The notes under the pieces are model-generated. The model was not told the DNA's origin and searched no databases. It worked only from the letters and a program-made list of their open reading frames with translations. A stretch of DNA of 64,000 bases, taken from Platanthera guangdongensis. Lineage: Eukaryota; Streptophyta; Magnoliopsida; Asparagales; Orchidaceae. Shown here piece after piece: positions 1 through 10,868 of this stretch. Position numbers and translations under genes: made by a program. Positions within the stretch are counted from its first letter, which is position 1, and each line of letters starts with the position of its first letter. The stretch is taken from NCBI GenBank assembly GCA_039583875.1, contig CM077164.1, positions 68,727,628 to 68,791,627 on the forward strand, given 5' to 3'.

Positions 1-834
1 CAAACGCCAAGGCGTTTTGAACTCAGGCATTCCTCGAAGGATTATCAGAAGATCTTCCATAGAAATTTTGAATTTGACATATTTATCTGAACCTTTTTTA
101 TGCTTTGGAGTTTTCGGACGCGAAGATGCGACTGGATGTACGTTCATAAACTCGGATAATTCATTCTGCTGAAGAGACAATGTAGTTCTATCCAGAGGAA
201 GAGGAGGAGATTTGTAATATTTAACTTGTGAAACATTTTGAGAAGAAATGAATTGCTGATCACCAGAAGTCCCATGAGATTGTTTAGCCATCTGATTCAG
301 AAACAAGATATAACCTTTATTTGTTTCTTCGCCTATTATGAACTTATTAACGATATCAATAAGATCTCCATAAGTTTCGGGGTACTTTGTAGTGAGCTTA
401 AATTTCAAAGGGCCTTCTCGAAGTCCGTTTATGAAAGCATGCAAGTAATAATCTTGATGGACGCTACAAACATCCAGAACTTCCTTTTGGAACCGGTCAA
501 CAAAATCTGGATTAGACTCGTCAATTCCTTGCTTGATTCGGAAGAGAGCTCCAACGTCTCTTCTCCGCTTCCTGTAAATAGTGAACATTGAAATAAATTG
601 ACTTCGAAGATCTTTAAAACTGGTTACCGATCGAGGTGGAAGACTATAGAACCATTCCCTTGCAATATCGCCAAAAGATATAACAAAGAGTTTTCATTTT
701 ATTCCATTTGACACGTTTCTTAGTGAAATAGCTGATTCAAAGGCTTGCAAATGAGAAAACGGATCATCATATCCGGAATACTCCGGGAGACGCGGTACTC
801 TGAAATCATCGGAGATAGTATCCCACCGAATATG
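1..834 (-). pseudogene. Tat-like gypsy gag, middle part (element 0)
   Basis: Read on the minus strand from 834 to 1 there is one long frame with the look of a plant Ty3/gypsy gag: a DP-x2-HL-like start, a tryptophan-containing core (REWFYSLPP), and the FKDLRSQF and RFQKEV segments of the Retrotrans_gag family, which forms the virus-like capsid. One in-frame stop lies at 694-696. The fragment begins exactly at the target duplication of element 1 (835-839), and its frame continues that of the gag start at 12971-12788, so element 1 landed inside this gene. The left end runs out of the window. The shorter plus-strand ORF at 238-591 is a shadow of it. Assignment to the Tat/Retand group rests on gag style only. 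Confidence 0.75.
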
Positions 835-839
835 ATGAA
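835..839. other. Target-site duplication ATGAA of element 1, left copy
   Basis: ATGAA immediately precedes the first LTR base at 840 and is repeated at 12783-12787, immediately after the last base of the 3' LTR. A 5-bp duplication is the normal footprint of gypsy integrases. Confidence 0.92.
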
Positions 840-1317
840 TATAATGCCCCCGGTTTTTCGATGATTTTATTTGTTTGGGAACGTCAGATTTATGACGTCG
901 TGGCGTTACTTTTAACGTCGATTTGATGTCGCAATGTCGTTAAGGCAATTTCACATCCGTGCGGTTGAGTAGGCCGAATTCTTGTTGTAATGGGAAGATT
1001 TTGCATTTAAAATTTAAGTTAAGTAATTTTGGACTTGCTCGTCAAGTTTCATCGCAATCCGAGCATTTTTGGAGTCTCGGCGCGCGATTGAAGTTTTGGA
1101 TTGTTTATGTTCGCCGTATGATTCGAAGATTAATATCTAGGGAATGGCTCGTCGGAATCTGGTCTTGATTTCTACGTTAGATTTGTAGCATTAGTGTTTG
1201 CCTTCGGTGCATGTTTCGTTTAATTCGGCGCTCGTCCGGGCTTCCGTGTTGAGTCGTCTCGAGAAGCTATGGTTCTACTTGATTAGCCCGTTTTAGATTT
1301 TACTCGGGCGCCTTTTT

Positions 1318-1440
1318 GAGGGTCAAAACGGCGTCGTATCAAAAAATGGTCAACATGCAATTTGTTCGACGCAAAGATATCTACAACTTTCATGTTGACC
1401 ACTTTTCGATTTGAGGTCGTTTTAAACCCCTAATTCCATG
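1318..1440 (+). repeat. Dyad module, first copy in the 5' LTR
   Basis: A segment of about 110 bp with GGTCAACATG near its left side and CATGTTGACC near its right, around a centre related to TCTCGACGAGA. Related copies occur at about 1690-1805, twice in the hairpin at 1933-2235, at about 10212-10330 and 10590-10700, and at 52385-52500. Confidence 0.75.
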
Positions 1441-1451
1441 TTTTCCGCTAT

Positions 1452-1664
1452 AACTCGAGTGGTGAGCTGCTACTCGAGTATATGCTACTTCTACTCGAGT
1501 AAGTCATGTTTTTACTCGAGTAATGAGCCTCTACTCGAGTATATTGTGTTACTACTCGAGTAGATATGTTATTACTCGAGTAGGTATGTTACTACTCGAG
1601 TAGGTATGCTGTCACTCGAATAGGTATGCTACTACTCGAGTAGGTATGCTGCCACTCGAGTAGG
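1452..1664 (+). repeat. Tandem palindrome array, CTACTCGAGTAG type, 5' LTR
   Basis: About ten copies of a perfect or near-perfect 12-bp palindrome (core CTCGAG) are spaced roughly 20-25 bp apart by short linkers such as GTATGCTA. The array lies upstream of the (TA)n tract that occupies the TATA-box position, that is, in U3. The same array is at 10354-10565 in the 3' LTR. Confidence 0.9.
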
Positions 1665-1689
1665 CTGTTTCTGTCTGTGTTCAGAGGCC

Positions 1690-1805
1690 GTTTTGAGGGT
1701 CAAAACGACATCGTATAGAAAAATGGTCAACATGAAATTTGTTCGTCTCGACGAGATCTACAACGTTAATGTTGACAATGTTTTGATTTGAAGTAATCCT
1801 AGATC
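1690..1805 (+). repeat. Dyad module, second copy in the 5' LTR
   Basis: It starts GAGGGTCAAAACG and has the inverted GGTCAACATG / TGTTGACA halves with the symmetric centre TCTCGACGAGA. It is present at the same relative place in the 3' LTR (10590-10700). Confidence 0.75.
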
Positions 1806-1883
1806 TCTATTTTGGGTTCCCGCAAAACCGCTCGAAATAAACCGTTTTTGACAAAACTTTTATAAATATATATATATATATAG

Positions 1884-2371
<488 letters not shown>

Positions 2372-4286
2372 GACTTAGGTTTTAGAACCAAAATTCATCT
2401 TCTCCGTTATTTTTCTCCCGAACCAAAGCAGTGAGCGAGAGAGAGAGTTTCTTTTTCGTGAATCTTCCGGTGGCCGCCGACGGTTCTCCGGTGCTCGAAA
2501 TCTTCAACGGAACTTAGATCCGGAAAGCTCTCGCCGAGAGCTACGCTATCGTGGTAATTTCTTCCCCATTCCTTGAGTTTTTTTCGTTAGGGTTTTTCGG
2601 CCCGAATCCCTTTTCCACCATTTTTGTCTAGATCTCAACCTCTCCCGCATCTTTTTGCCCCGATCTACGACGTGGAGTTATTCGGTGGACTTTTCCGGTA
2701 AAACCAAGGCAAGTGGTGGTTTCTCCTCATTTCTCCTTGTCTGATTCGATGGTAACGGCTATGTTTTCATGTTCCCTAAAATTTTCTACGCTTATTCTTC
2801 CAAATTATTGTTATGATTAACCGCTTTGTTGATCACATGTTGTTATGATGTTTTGCCATGCTAACTCGATCCTGTCTATTTATGTTTAATCGTTCTTGAA
2901 GTGTCTTACCGATGGCTTAAATGTCTTAGCTCTCGTTATCAAACGTATTAAAGTTTAATTAGGATTGTAAATCGTTCCTAATGGTTGATCAACCATGTCC
3001 GGAATCTAGTAATGTCAAGTAGAGTTTGTCGAGCCAAATCCCGAGATATTTGTGTTATGGTTTTTTTGGGTTTCTTGAATACGCGAGTTAGTGGACGATT
3101 CCACCTCCGCGGTATTTATTACCTTCATTAGTGCCCTGTGAAAGTCTACCTGGTTTTTCGATGCCTGCGGTGTATGGTGGAGAGCATGAGACTCCCTCGC
3201 AGTTAGATGGATAATATATCCATTTTTTTGAGTGGTGTGTCCAAGAGTGACCACTACGCCAGTGTTTTTCGGTGGTGTGTACAAGAGTGACCACTTCGCC
3301 GTGTTTTTGGGGTAGAGTCAACCACAAGTGCCTAATGAAGGTTTTGTACTTTCTTTCTGGAGAGATATGTTTGTAGTCACCTTATAGCCATGTGCGTCTG
3401 GTGCACCCTTGTGGAACGTGACAAGTCACGTTAGAGTTCTTTTCCTGTTGATGCCCAGTTTTCTTTTGTACATTACTTCAGTACTTTTGGTCTTGGGTTG
3501 GTACCCCGGTTGACCCCTTTGATTATTTTGGTTTATTACTTTTCCTGCCACCATTTGTACCTTCTTGCTGAGGTGTTCTGTTTTTGGAATGCCTCAGGTT
3601 CAGAGCAGTAGCAGTTAGCAGTGCTGGTGTTGGATTTCTGGCGGCAGTTTTGGCCGTGGTTGTTGCCTCATCTTAGCGAGGTAGTTTGTTGTTGGTTTAG
3701 TTTTACTAGTTCAGACATACTTTTGTATGTGAGTTCGTGTCAGCTTGTTGGCGCCCACTGATTGTTAGTTGTTGATACTTGCTAGCTTTTCATTTATTTA
3801 AAAGTGGATGTTTTACTTGCTCTCTGGTGAGGATTTATGCTAGGAATGCATGTTAGGTATTTTAAACTATAAAACCTACTACTACTACTTCATGCATTGC
3901 ATAATTTGAAACCTAACTTGTTATTTTTGGCGACCGTAAAAGCTATCTTCCCTACTATAATAAATTTAGAGTCTTGCATAGCATGAGTTGTCCTTTAAGG
4001 ACGTTTTTACTCATGTAGGATGTTTGAGTTAATCTAATCAAGTATTTTTCCGCAGCGTATAATATATTTTGATTCGTGGACTAGATGAGCCACTAAGTCG
4101 AGGGATACGGCTAACTTCTGCACTTAACTGATTTTCCTTAAAATAACTTAAAAGGAACCTTTCTTCATTGTCGGTTGGTGTCTTCCTGAGCGTCCGCAGT
4201 TATCCCCTGCTGACGTGGCATCATGACGCACATTTTCCCTTACTCTGATAAACTTTATTGGCGGTGAAAATGCGGGTTGTGACAGT

Positions 4287-4297
4287 TGGTATCAGAG
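4287..4297 (+). other. Primer binding site, tRNA-iMet type (element 1)
   Basis: TGGTATCAGAG starts two bases after the LTR end. It is complementary to the 3' end of plant initiator tRNA-Met, the usual primer for minus-strand DNA synthesis in chromoviruses. Confidence 0.9.
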
Positions 4298-4444
4298 GGA
4301 GCTTGCTTGACAATTTGTCGTGCAACCTTTTCTTGTTGGTAATAGGTGTTTAGCATCATATCATACACACACTGATATGTCATCAGCACATCATGGCCGA
4401 AGCACGAACACTACACTCATAGCATAACATGAAGTATACGGGAT

Positions 4445-4613
4445 ATATTTTGTAGTATGCGATGCATAATATGTGTCTGTATATGGATCCACCATAGGGG
4501 CAACATGTGAGGGTTATGTAGTATGGGATGCATAACCTCACCACATGAATGCGACTAGCACGTTTCTTTTTCGTTGCATGAGAATGTCATGTAGTATGGG
4601 ATGCATAACATTT
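4445..4613 (+). promoter_or_regulatory. Three repeated stem-loops in the element 1 leader
   Basis: Hairpins at 4445-4472, 4509-4539 and 4582-4613 share the loop TAGTATGsGATG but have different stems: ATATTTTG/CATAATAT, GGTTATG/CATAACC and AATGTCATG/CATAACATT. They lie between primer site and gag. The same three occur in element 2 (21766-21935). The position suits an RNA packaging or dimerisation signal; that role is inference. Confidence 0.6.
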
Positions 4614-4960
4614 TCATGCGTACGCCGCTCATAACATGCATTAGGGCCTTTTTAGAATGCATAGCACAATCATGCATAACATAAATTGCATAAGCACAAC
4701 GTGCCAAGCTAAAGATTGCGGGATGACGTATGTACACACATGGGTTTAAATCAGAAAACAAATATAAATACATGCATTCATGTCATAGGCACAAGAGTCA
4801 ATAGGATGAGAGGATATCATCCTAAGTAGGACATAGCATCATTATAAAATCCCAGAGCAAGTTGCAGCATAAGCGGGTGTCTTTTAAGTATGGTTCTGAA
4901 CTAGTTGTGTGGCTTTATCGTAAGCTAGGATTTTGATGAGTTGTTCGTTTGCTTTTTAGA

Positions 4961-6190
4961 ATGTCGCCAAAGCATCCTGCGGCGAGGTCGACTCCCCAGT
5001 CGGAGGTTGAGTCATCAGGTGCGCAAAGTGAAGCGATTATCGAGCGTCTGCGTCAGAGCAATGAGGCTCTATCAAGGCAGTTCGCTGCGATGCAATCGCA
5101 AATTGAGTCTTTGTTGTCTGCCGCTCCCGCGCAGCAACCTTCAGCGCAAGAGCCCGCCTCGGGCCAAGTCGTGCCCGATACCCCTGCTCCTCTGGTTCCC
5201 CCGATGGCGATACCACCAGAAATGAATTTCATATCGCACTTCCAGCGGTTGGGTCCTCCCACCTTCGACAGGAGTACTGAATTTGTGGTTATAGATGACT
5301 GGATCATCTCCATCGAGGAGATGTTTTCGTATTCTGGAATTCTAGAAGCCCAGAAGGTGATGATTGCAGCCTATCAGTTAAAAGGTCTGGCGAAGAGTTG
5401 GTGGATTCGGGAAAGAGAGAGCCTGAAGGAAGGCTGTACTTGGGAATCTTTTAAGAAGATGTTGCTGAAAAAGTTTCTGCCCTCGGTCGAGCAAGACCGC
5501 CTGATGAATAACTTCCTACATCTAAAGCAGAGACAGCTCACCGTGAGCGAGTACGAGATTGAGTTTAGCAAACTGAGCAGGTTTGCTCCAGATTTGGTAG
5601 TTTCTGAAGAGGGTAGAGTGAAACGTTTCTTGGGAGGACTACGAAGCGATGTCCAGCAGTTGGCATGCGCTTACCAAGCTGAAAGTTATGTTGAAGCAGT
5701 GGAAGCCGCTTTAAAAGTGGAGGCGATTGAAAACGCCAAGAATCGCGGTGCTGTGGCAAGGAAGGAGAAAAGAAAAGGTGTTGAGGATGGTAGCTCCAGG
5801 GCATTTGGCCCTTCTTCGAAGAAGAAAAGTAAGGATGTGTGTAGCTTCTGTGGTCAACCTGGCCACCCCTATGAAAGGTGCTTCAAGAGGACTGCAACCC
5901 TGAAGCAGCAGGTGCATGCCATCCAAGGTGCACCCAAGGGAGAGCTTGTGTGCTCGTTCTGTGCAAGGAAGGGTCATGATGTGACTCGTTGCTGGATGAA
6001 AGAAAGGGTTTGCTTCCAGTGTGGGCAGAATGGACACCAGAAGTCTTCGTTCCGCCAATCTCAGCCCCCACTGCAGCCTGCCCCACTTCAAGCTCTGCTG
6101 CCGCCGCCAAGCCTGGATAAAGGAAAGGGAAAGCTGAACGTGATGACCAGTGAGGAAGCCCAAACCTCTACGCAAGTGATATCAGGTTAG
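4961..6190 (+). CDS. gag: Gag of element 1
   Basis: Capsid/nucleocapsid precursor. I prefer the Met at 4961 (MSPKHPAARSTPQSE) over the one at 4949, because it aligns with the MARRPATRSTPQSE start of element 2. A coiled, Gln-rich N-terminus is followed by the Retrotrans_gag core (SWWIRERESL, LHLKQRQLTVSEYEIEF, about residues 140-230) and three CCHC zinc knuckles: CSFCGQPGHPYERC, CSFCARKGHDVTRC and CFQCGQNGHQKSSF. The third has lost its last Cys (to Phe). The frame closes at TAG 6188-6190. That stop lies within a probable intron (6186-6269); removing it joins gag to pol in frame. Confidence 0.88.
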   Translation: MSPKHPAARSTPQSEVESSGAQSEAIIERLRQSNEALSRQFAAMQSQIESLLSAAPAQQPSAQEPASGQVVPDTPAPLVPPMAIPPEMNFISHFQRLGPPTFDRSTEFVVIDDWIISIEEMFSYSGILEAQKVMIAAYQLKGLAKSWWIRERESLKEGCTWESFKKMLLKKFLPSVEQDRLMNNFLHLKQRQLTVSEYEIEFSKLSRFAPDLVVSEEGRVKRFLGGLRSDVQQLACAYQAESYVEAVEAALKVEAIENAKNRGAVARKEKRKGVEDGSSRAFGPSSKKKSKDVCSFCGQPGHPYERCFKRTATLKQQVHAIQGAPKGELVCSFCARKGHDVTRCWMKERVCFQCGQNGHQKSSFRQSQPPLQPAPLQALLPPPSLDKGKGKLNVMTSEEAQTSTQVISG

Positions 6191-6269
6191 CCTCAGTTTA
6201 ATCTATCCTTATTAATTATCCTTGTTGCCCTAGTTATTGTTCGTTTAGTTACGTATGTTACGGTTTTAG
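6186..6269 (+). other. Probable 84-nt intron joining gag and pol (element 1)
   Basis: The sequence after TCAG opens with GTTAGC and closes with GGTTTTAG. Excision removes exactly 28 codons, including the gag stop, and reads Ser-Gly-Glu-Phe-Lys-Val into the protease. Element 2 has a 93-nt segment with the same borders (CAG/GT...TAG/G) and the same junction peptide pattern SGxFKV, but different internal sequence and several stops. Confidence 0.6.
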
Positions 6270-9200
6270 GGGAGTTTAAGGTGCGGAATAGGTGGGCTCG
6301 CGTCCTTTTCGACTCGGGTGCCACCCATTCCTTTGTGGCCCGGAGATTTGTCGATAAGCACCATCTGAGTGTGGACCAATTAGGAGGCTCCTTCAATGTC
6401 AAGCTCCCTTCCGGTGATTCGGTGATATCTAACCAAGGAGTTCTGAGATGCCCTATCTGTCTTGGCAATTTTCTGGCTTATGCGGATCTGATGGTTTTAG
6501 ATCTGTCTGATTTTGACGTAATTCTGGGCATGGACTGGCTGTCCAAGTATGATGCGGTCATCCAGTGCAAGGCTAAGCGATTGGATTTCAGAATGGACGA
6601 CGGACAACCTATGAGCGTCTATGGATTTCAGGACAGAGTTTCTCCTGTCATTTCTGCGGTACGTGCTTATCGTGCTATAGGGTCTGGTTGCGAGGCGTTT
6701 TTGGTTTCTATTTCTGCTCTGGAAACAGCTTTTGTTACGCCACGTCTTGAGGATGTCTCGGTGGTGCGAGAGTTTCCAGATGTCTTTCCTGATAGTCTTC
6801 CAGGACTTCCTCCTGAAAGGGAGATAGAGTTGGTGATAGACCTCGAACCGGGCACTCGTCCCATTGCTAAAGCATCGTACCGTATGGCCCCGCGTGAGTT
6901 GGACGAGTTCCGTACTCAGCTCGATGAGTTGCTGAGGTGTGGTTTTATTAGGCCAAGTACTTCTCCATGGGGTGCTCCTGTTTTGTTCGTCAAGAAGAAA
7001 GATGGATCGATGAGACTTTGCATCGATTATAGGGAATTGAACAAGGTAATAATTAAGAATAGATATCCTCTGCCAAGGATTGATGATTTGTTTGACCAAT
7101 TGCATGGTAGCTCGATATTTTCAAAGATCGATCTTCGCTCAGGCTACCACCAGTTGAGGATTCGAGAGGTAGATATTCCTCGAACCGCTTTTCGTTCACG
7201 ACATGGACATTATGAGTTTCTGGTGATGTCTTTTGGTTTAACCAATGCACCTTCTGCCTTCATGGATTTGATGAATCGGGTGTTCAAGGATTTCTTGGAC
7301 CGATTTGTTATTGTGTTCATAGATGATGTCTTGGTGTACTCTCGCAATGTTGAGGAGCATACTCAGCATTTGCGTCTGATTTTGTCGAGCCTGAGGGAGC
7401 ATAAGTTATATGCGAAGTTGAGCAAGTGTGAGTTTTGGTTACCTCAGGTGTCCTTTCTGGGTCATGTGTTAAGCAAGGACGGTATTTCTGTGGACCCGAC
7501 TAAGATTTCTGCAGTAATGGAATGGGAGAGACCTTCTACGCCGAAGGAGATTAGGAGTTTCTTAGGCCTACCTGGCTATTACAGAAGATTCGTGGAAGGA
7601 TTTTCGGTGTTGTCTGCTCCTCTAACTAGACTTACTCAGAAGAATACTGCTTTCATTTGGAGTGATAAATGTGAAGAGGCTTTCCAAGAGCTGAAGAGGA
7701 GATTATGTACTGCTCTGATTTTAACCTTACCTACTAAGGGAGTTGAGTATGCTGTGTATGTCGATGCGTCACATATCGGCCTTGGTTACGTTTTAATGCA
7801 AGATGGTAAGGTGATTGCGTATGGATCGAGACAACTAACGATCCACGAGAGAAACTATCCGACGCACGATTTGGAGTTTGCTGCTGTAATTTATGCACTG
7901 AAGCTTTGGAGACACTTATTATATGGCGCGATGTGCAAGATCTATACTGACCATAAGAGTTTGAAGAGCGTCTTCACTCAAAAGGAGCTAAATCTGCGCC
8001 AGCGTCGGTGGTTAGAATATGTAGCAGATTATGAAGTGGAAATTCTTTATCATCCAGGAAAGGCTAATGTAGTAGCCGATGTCTTGAGTAGAAAGACCGC
8101 TAAGATTTTTAATCTATCGGTGCAGTCCTTGATAGAAGACTTTTTGTTGATGGATATTGAGGTTGGGAGTAGTACTGTGCCTGATAGTCTAGAAGCAGAA
8201 GAACCCTCTTGGATTTCCCTTACTCGAGCACATCAGAAGGATGATTTGGACTTGTTACATCTCCGGAATAGAACGGTGAAGGGAGAGCTACCCGATTTAT
8301 CTGTGGACGAGTTGGACACCCTGAAGTATTGGGGTAGATTTTGCATCCCCGCCTTTGACGATATTCGAGCTAAGATCTGTGCTGAAGCTCATGGTTCTAG
8401 TGTAGCCTACCACCCTGGCTCCATAAAGATGTATAAAGATCTGAAGCAAATTGTTTAGTGGTCAGGGATGAAGAACGACATCGAAAAGTTTGTATCGGAA
8501 TGTTTTACATGTTAGCGTGTTAATGCTGATCATAGAAGGCCTGGTGGTAAGTTGACACCGCTTGATATTCCAAATTGGAAGTGGGAAAGTATTTCAATGA
8601 ATTTTATCACCGGTCTGCCAAAGTCTCCCTGTGGGCATGACTCTATTTGGGTGATAGTCGACAGATTGATAAAGTGTGCTCACTTTGTTCCATTTAAGAT
8701 TGGGTACTCGATGAAGAAGATAGCTGAGTTATATCTTGAGGAGGTCATCAGGTTACATGGTGTGCCTGTTAGCATCGTATCAGATCGAGACTCTAGATTT
8801 ACGTCTCGCTTTTGGAAGAGTTTACAGGAGGGGTTGGGTACCGATTTAAGGTATTCCACCGCCTATCATCCTTATACTAATGGTCAGACGGAAAGAGTAA
8901 ATCAAATCGTAGAAGATATGATCAGGTGTTATATTTTGGATCATGGTGGTGCTTGGGATGAGCGTCTCAGACTCATGGAGTTTTCTTACAATAACAGTTA
9001 TCAAGAGAGTCTGCAGATGGCTCCATTTGAGGCCTTGTATGAGAGGCGTTGTAGAACCCCTCTGTTTTGGGCTGAAGTTGGTGAGAGACCGTTGTTAGGT
9101 CCGGAAGCCCTTGAAGAGATGAATTGTGCCGTGACCCATATTCGGGAAAAGCTTTGTGTGGCTCAAGAACGCTATGAGAAATATGCTAATCTTCGAAGGG

Positions 9201-9634
9201 TCGATCTGGAGTTTGCGGTTGGAGACTTGGTGTTTCTGAAGGTTTCTCCAATGTCCGGTGTTAAAAGATTTGGTAGGAACAACAAGTTAGACCCCCGGTA
9301 TGTGAGACCTTTCCAGATTCTTGAGCACATCGGAGTGTCGGCTTATAGGTTGGAATTGCCTGCTACCTTCCCTGGTGTCCATGATGTGTTCCATGTGAGC
9401 CAGTTGCGGAAATGTGTTCGTAATAATCGTCAAGTCCTCGACTCGATACCCCAGATTCAGCCCAACCTTACTTATGTGGAAGAACCTGTTCGTGTTCTGG
9501 ATTTTCAAGAGCGGGTGTTGCGGAGAAAGACCATCCCTATGGTCAAGATTCTTTGGAGAAATCAAGACGTCAAGAGCGCGACGTGGGAATTGGAATCGGT
9601 GATGAGGGGATCTCACCCGCACCTCTTCTCTTAG
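6270..9634 (+). pseudogene. pol: Pol of element 1: protease-RT-RNase H-integrase-chromodomain, two nonsense codons
   Basis: One frame throughout. Aspartic protease [11 protein letters not shown] is at 6305-6340. RT shows CIDYRELNK, the FIDD form of the YxDD box near 7320, and [12 protein letters not shown]. RNase H shows [10 protein letters not shown] (about 7759) and YTDHKSL (about 7945). The integrase zinc finger is split by stops at 8456-8458 (a Trp codon in element 2) and 8513-8515 (expected Gln). In the DDE core the first Asp is Asn (codon 8600-8602, in SMNFITGLP), while SDRDSRF and GQTERV keep the second Asp and the Glu. The C-terminus (PMVKILWRN, ATWELESVM) is chromodomain-like. Terminal stop at 9632-9634. 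Two stops and the D-to-N change make it non-functional. Confidence 0.92.
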
Positions 9635-9729
9635 TTTCAGGTATGTCGTTATGTTTTCAGTTATGTTTGATTTTATCGTTTTGATTGGTTTTGGAGTTGT
9701 GTTAAGTTTCGGGACGAAACTTATTTTTT

Positions 9730-9738
9730 AGGGGGAGT
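9730..9738 (+). other. Polypurine tract of element 1
   Basis: AGGGGGAG lies just before the 3' LTR start (TGTAACGCC at 9742). It is the plus-strand DNA primer. Confidence 0.85.
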
Positions 9739-10353
9739 GACTGTAACGCCCCCGATTTTTCGATGATTTTATTTGTTTGGGAACGTCAGATTTATGACGT
9801 CGTGGCGTTACTTTTAACGTCGATTTGACGGCGCAATGTCGTTAAGGCAATTTCACATCCGTGCAGTCGAGTATGCCGAATTCTTGTTGCAATGGGAAGA
9901 TTTTGCATTTGAAATTTAAGTTAAGTAATTTTGGACTTGCTCGTCAAGTTTCATCGCAATCCGAGCATTTTTGGAGTCTCAGCGCGCGATTGAAGTTTTG
10001 GATTGTTTATGTTCGCCGTATACTTCGAAAATTAATATCTCGGGAATGGCTCGTCGGATTCTGGTCTTGATTTCGCCGTTAGATTTGTAGCATTAGTGTT
10101 TGCATTCGGTGCAAGTTTCGTTTAATTCGGCGCTCGTTCGGGCTTCCGTGCTGAGTCCTCTCGAGATGCTATGGTTCTACTCGATTAGCCCGTTTTAGAT
10201 TTTACTCGGACGCCTTTTTGAGGGTCGAAACGGCGTCGTATCAAAAAATGGTCAACATGAAATTTGTTCATCTCGACGAGATCTACAACTTGCATGTTGA
10301 CCACCTTTCAATGTGAGGTGGTTTTAAACCCCTAATTCTGTTTTTTCCGCTAT

Positions 10354-10565
10354 AACTCGAGTGGTGAGCTACTACTCGAGTATATGCTGCTTCTACTCGA
10401 GTAAGTCATGTTTTTACTCGAATAATGAGCCTCTACTCGAGTATATTGTGTTACTACTCGAGTAGATATGTTATTACTCGAGTAGGTAAGTTACTACTCG
10501 AGTAGGTATGTTGTTACTCGAGTAGGTATGCTGCTACTCGAGTAGGTATGCTGCCACTCGAGTAG
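10354..10565 (+). repeat. Tandem palindrome array, CTACTCGAGTAG type, 3' LTR
   Basis: Counterpart of 1452-1664. Most CTCGAG cores are intact, and some are CTCGAA through point change. Confidence 0.9.
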
Positions 10566-10766
10566 GCTGTTTCTGTCTGTGTTCAGAGGCCGTTTTGAGG
10601 GTCAAAACGGCATCGTATCGAACAATGGTCAACATGAAATTTGTTCGTCGCGACGAGATCTACAACTTTAATGGTGACAATGTTTTGATTTGAAGTCATC
10701 CTAGACCTCTATTTTAGGTTCCCGCAAAACTGCTCGAAATAAACCGTTTTGACAAAACTTTTTATA

Positions 10767-10868
<102 letters not shown>

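Noticed and set aside
238..591. 117-codon plus-strand ORF
   Set aside because: Shadow of the minus-strand gag, which has clear gag motifs.
4284..4300. A tRNA gene at the primer site
   Set aside because: Only the 11-base complement of the tRNA 3' end is present, as expected for a primer site.
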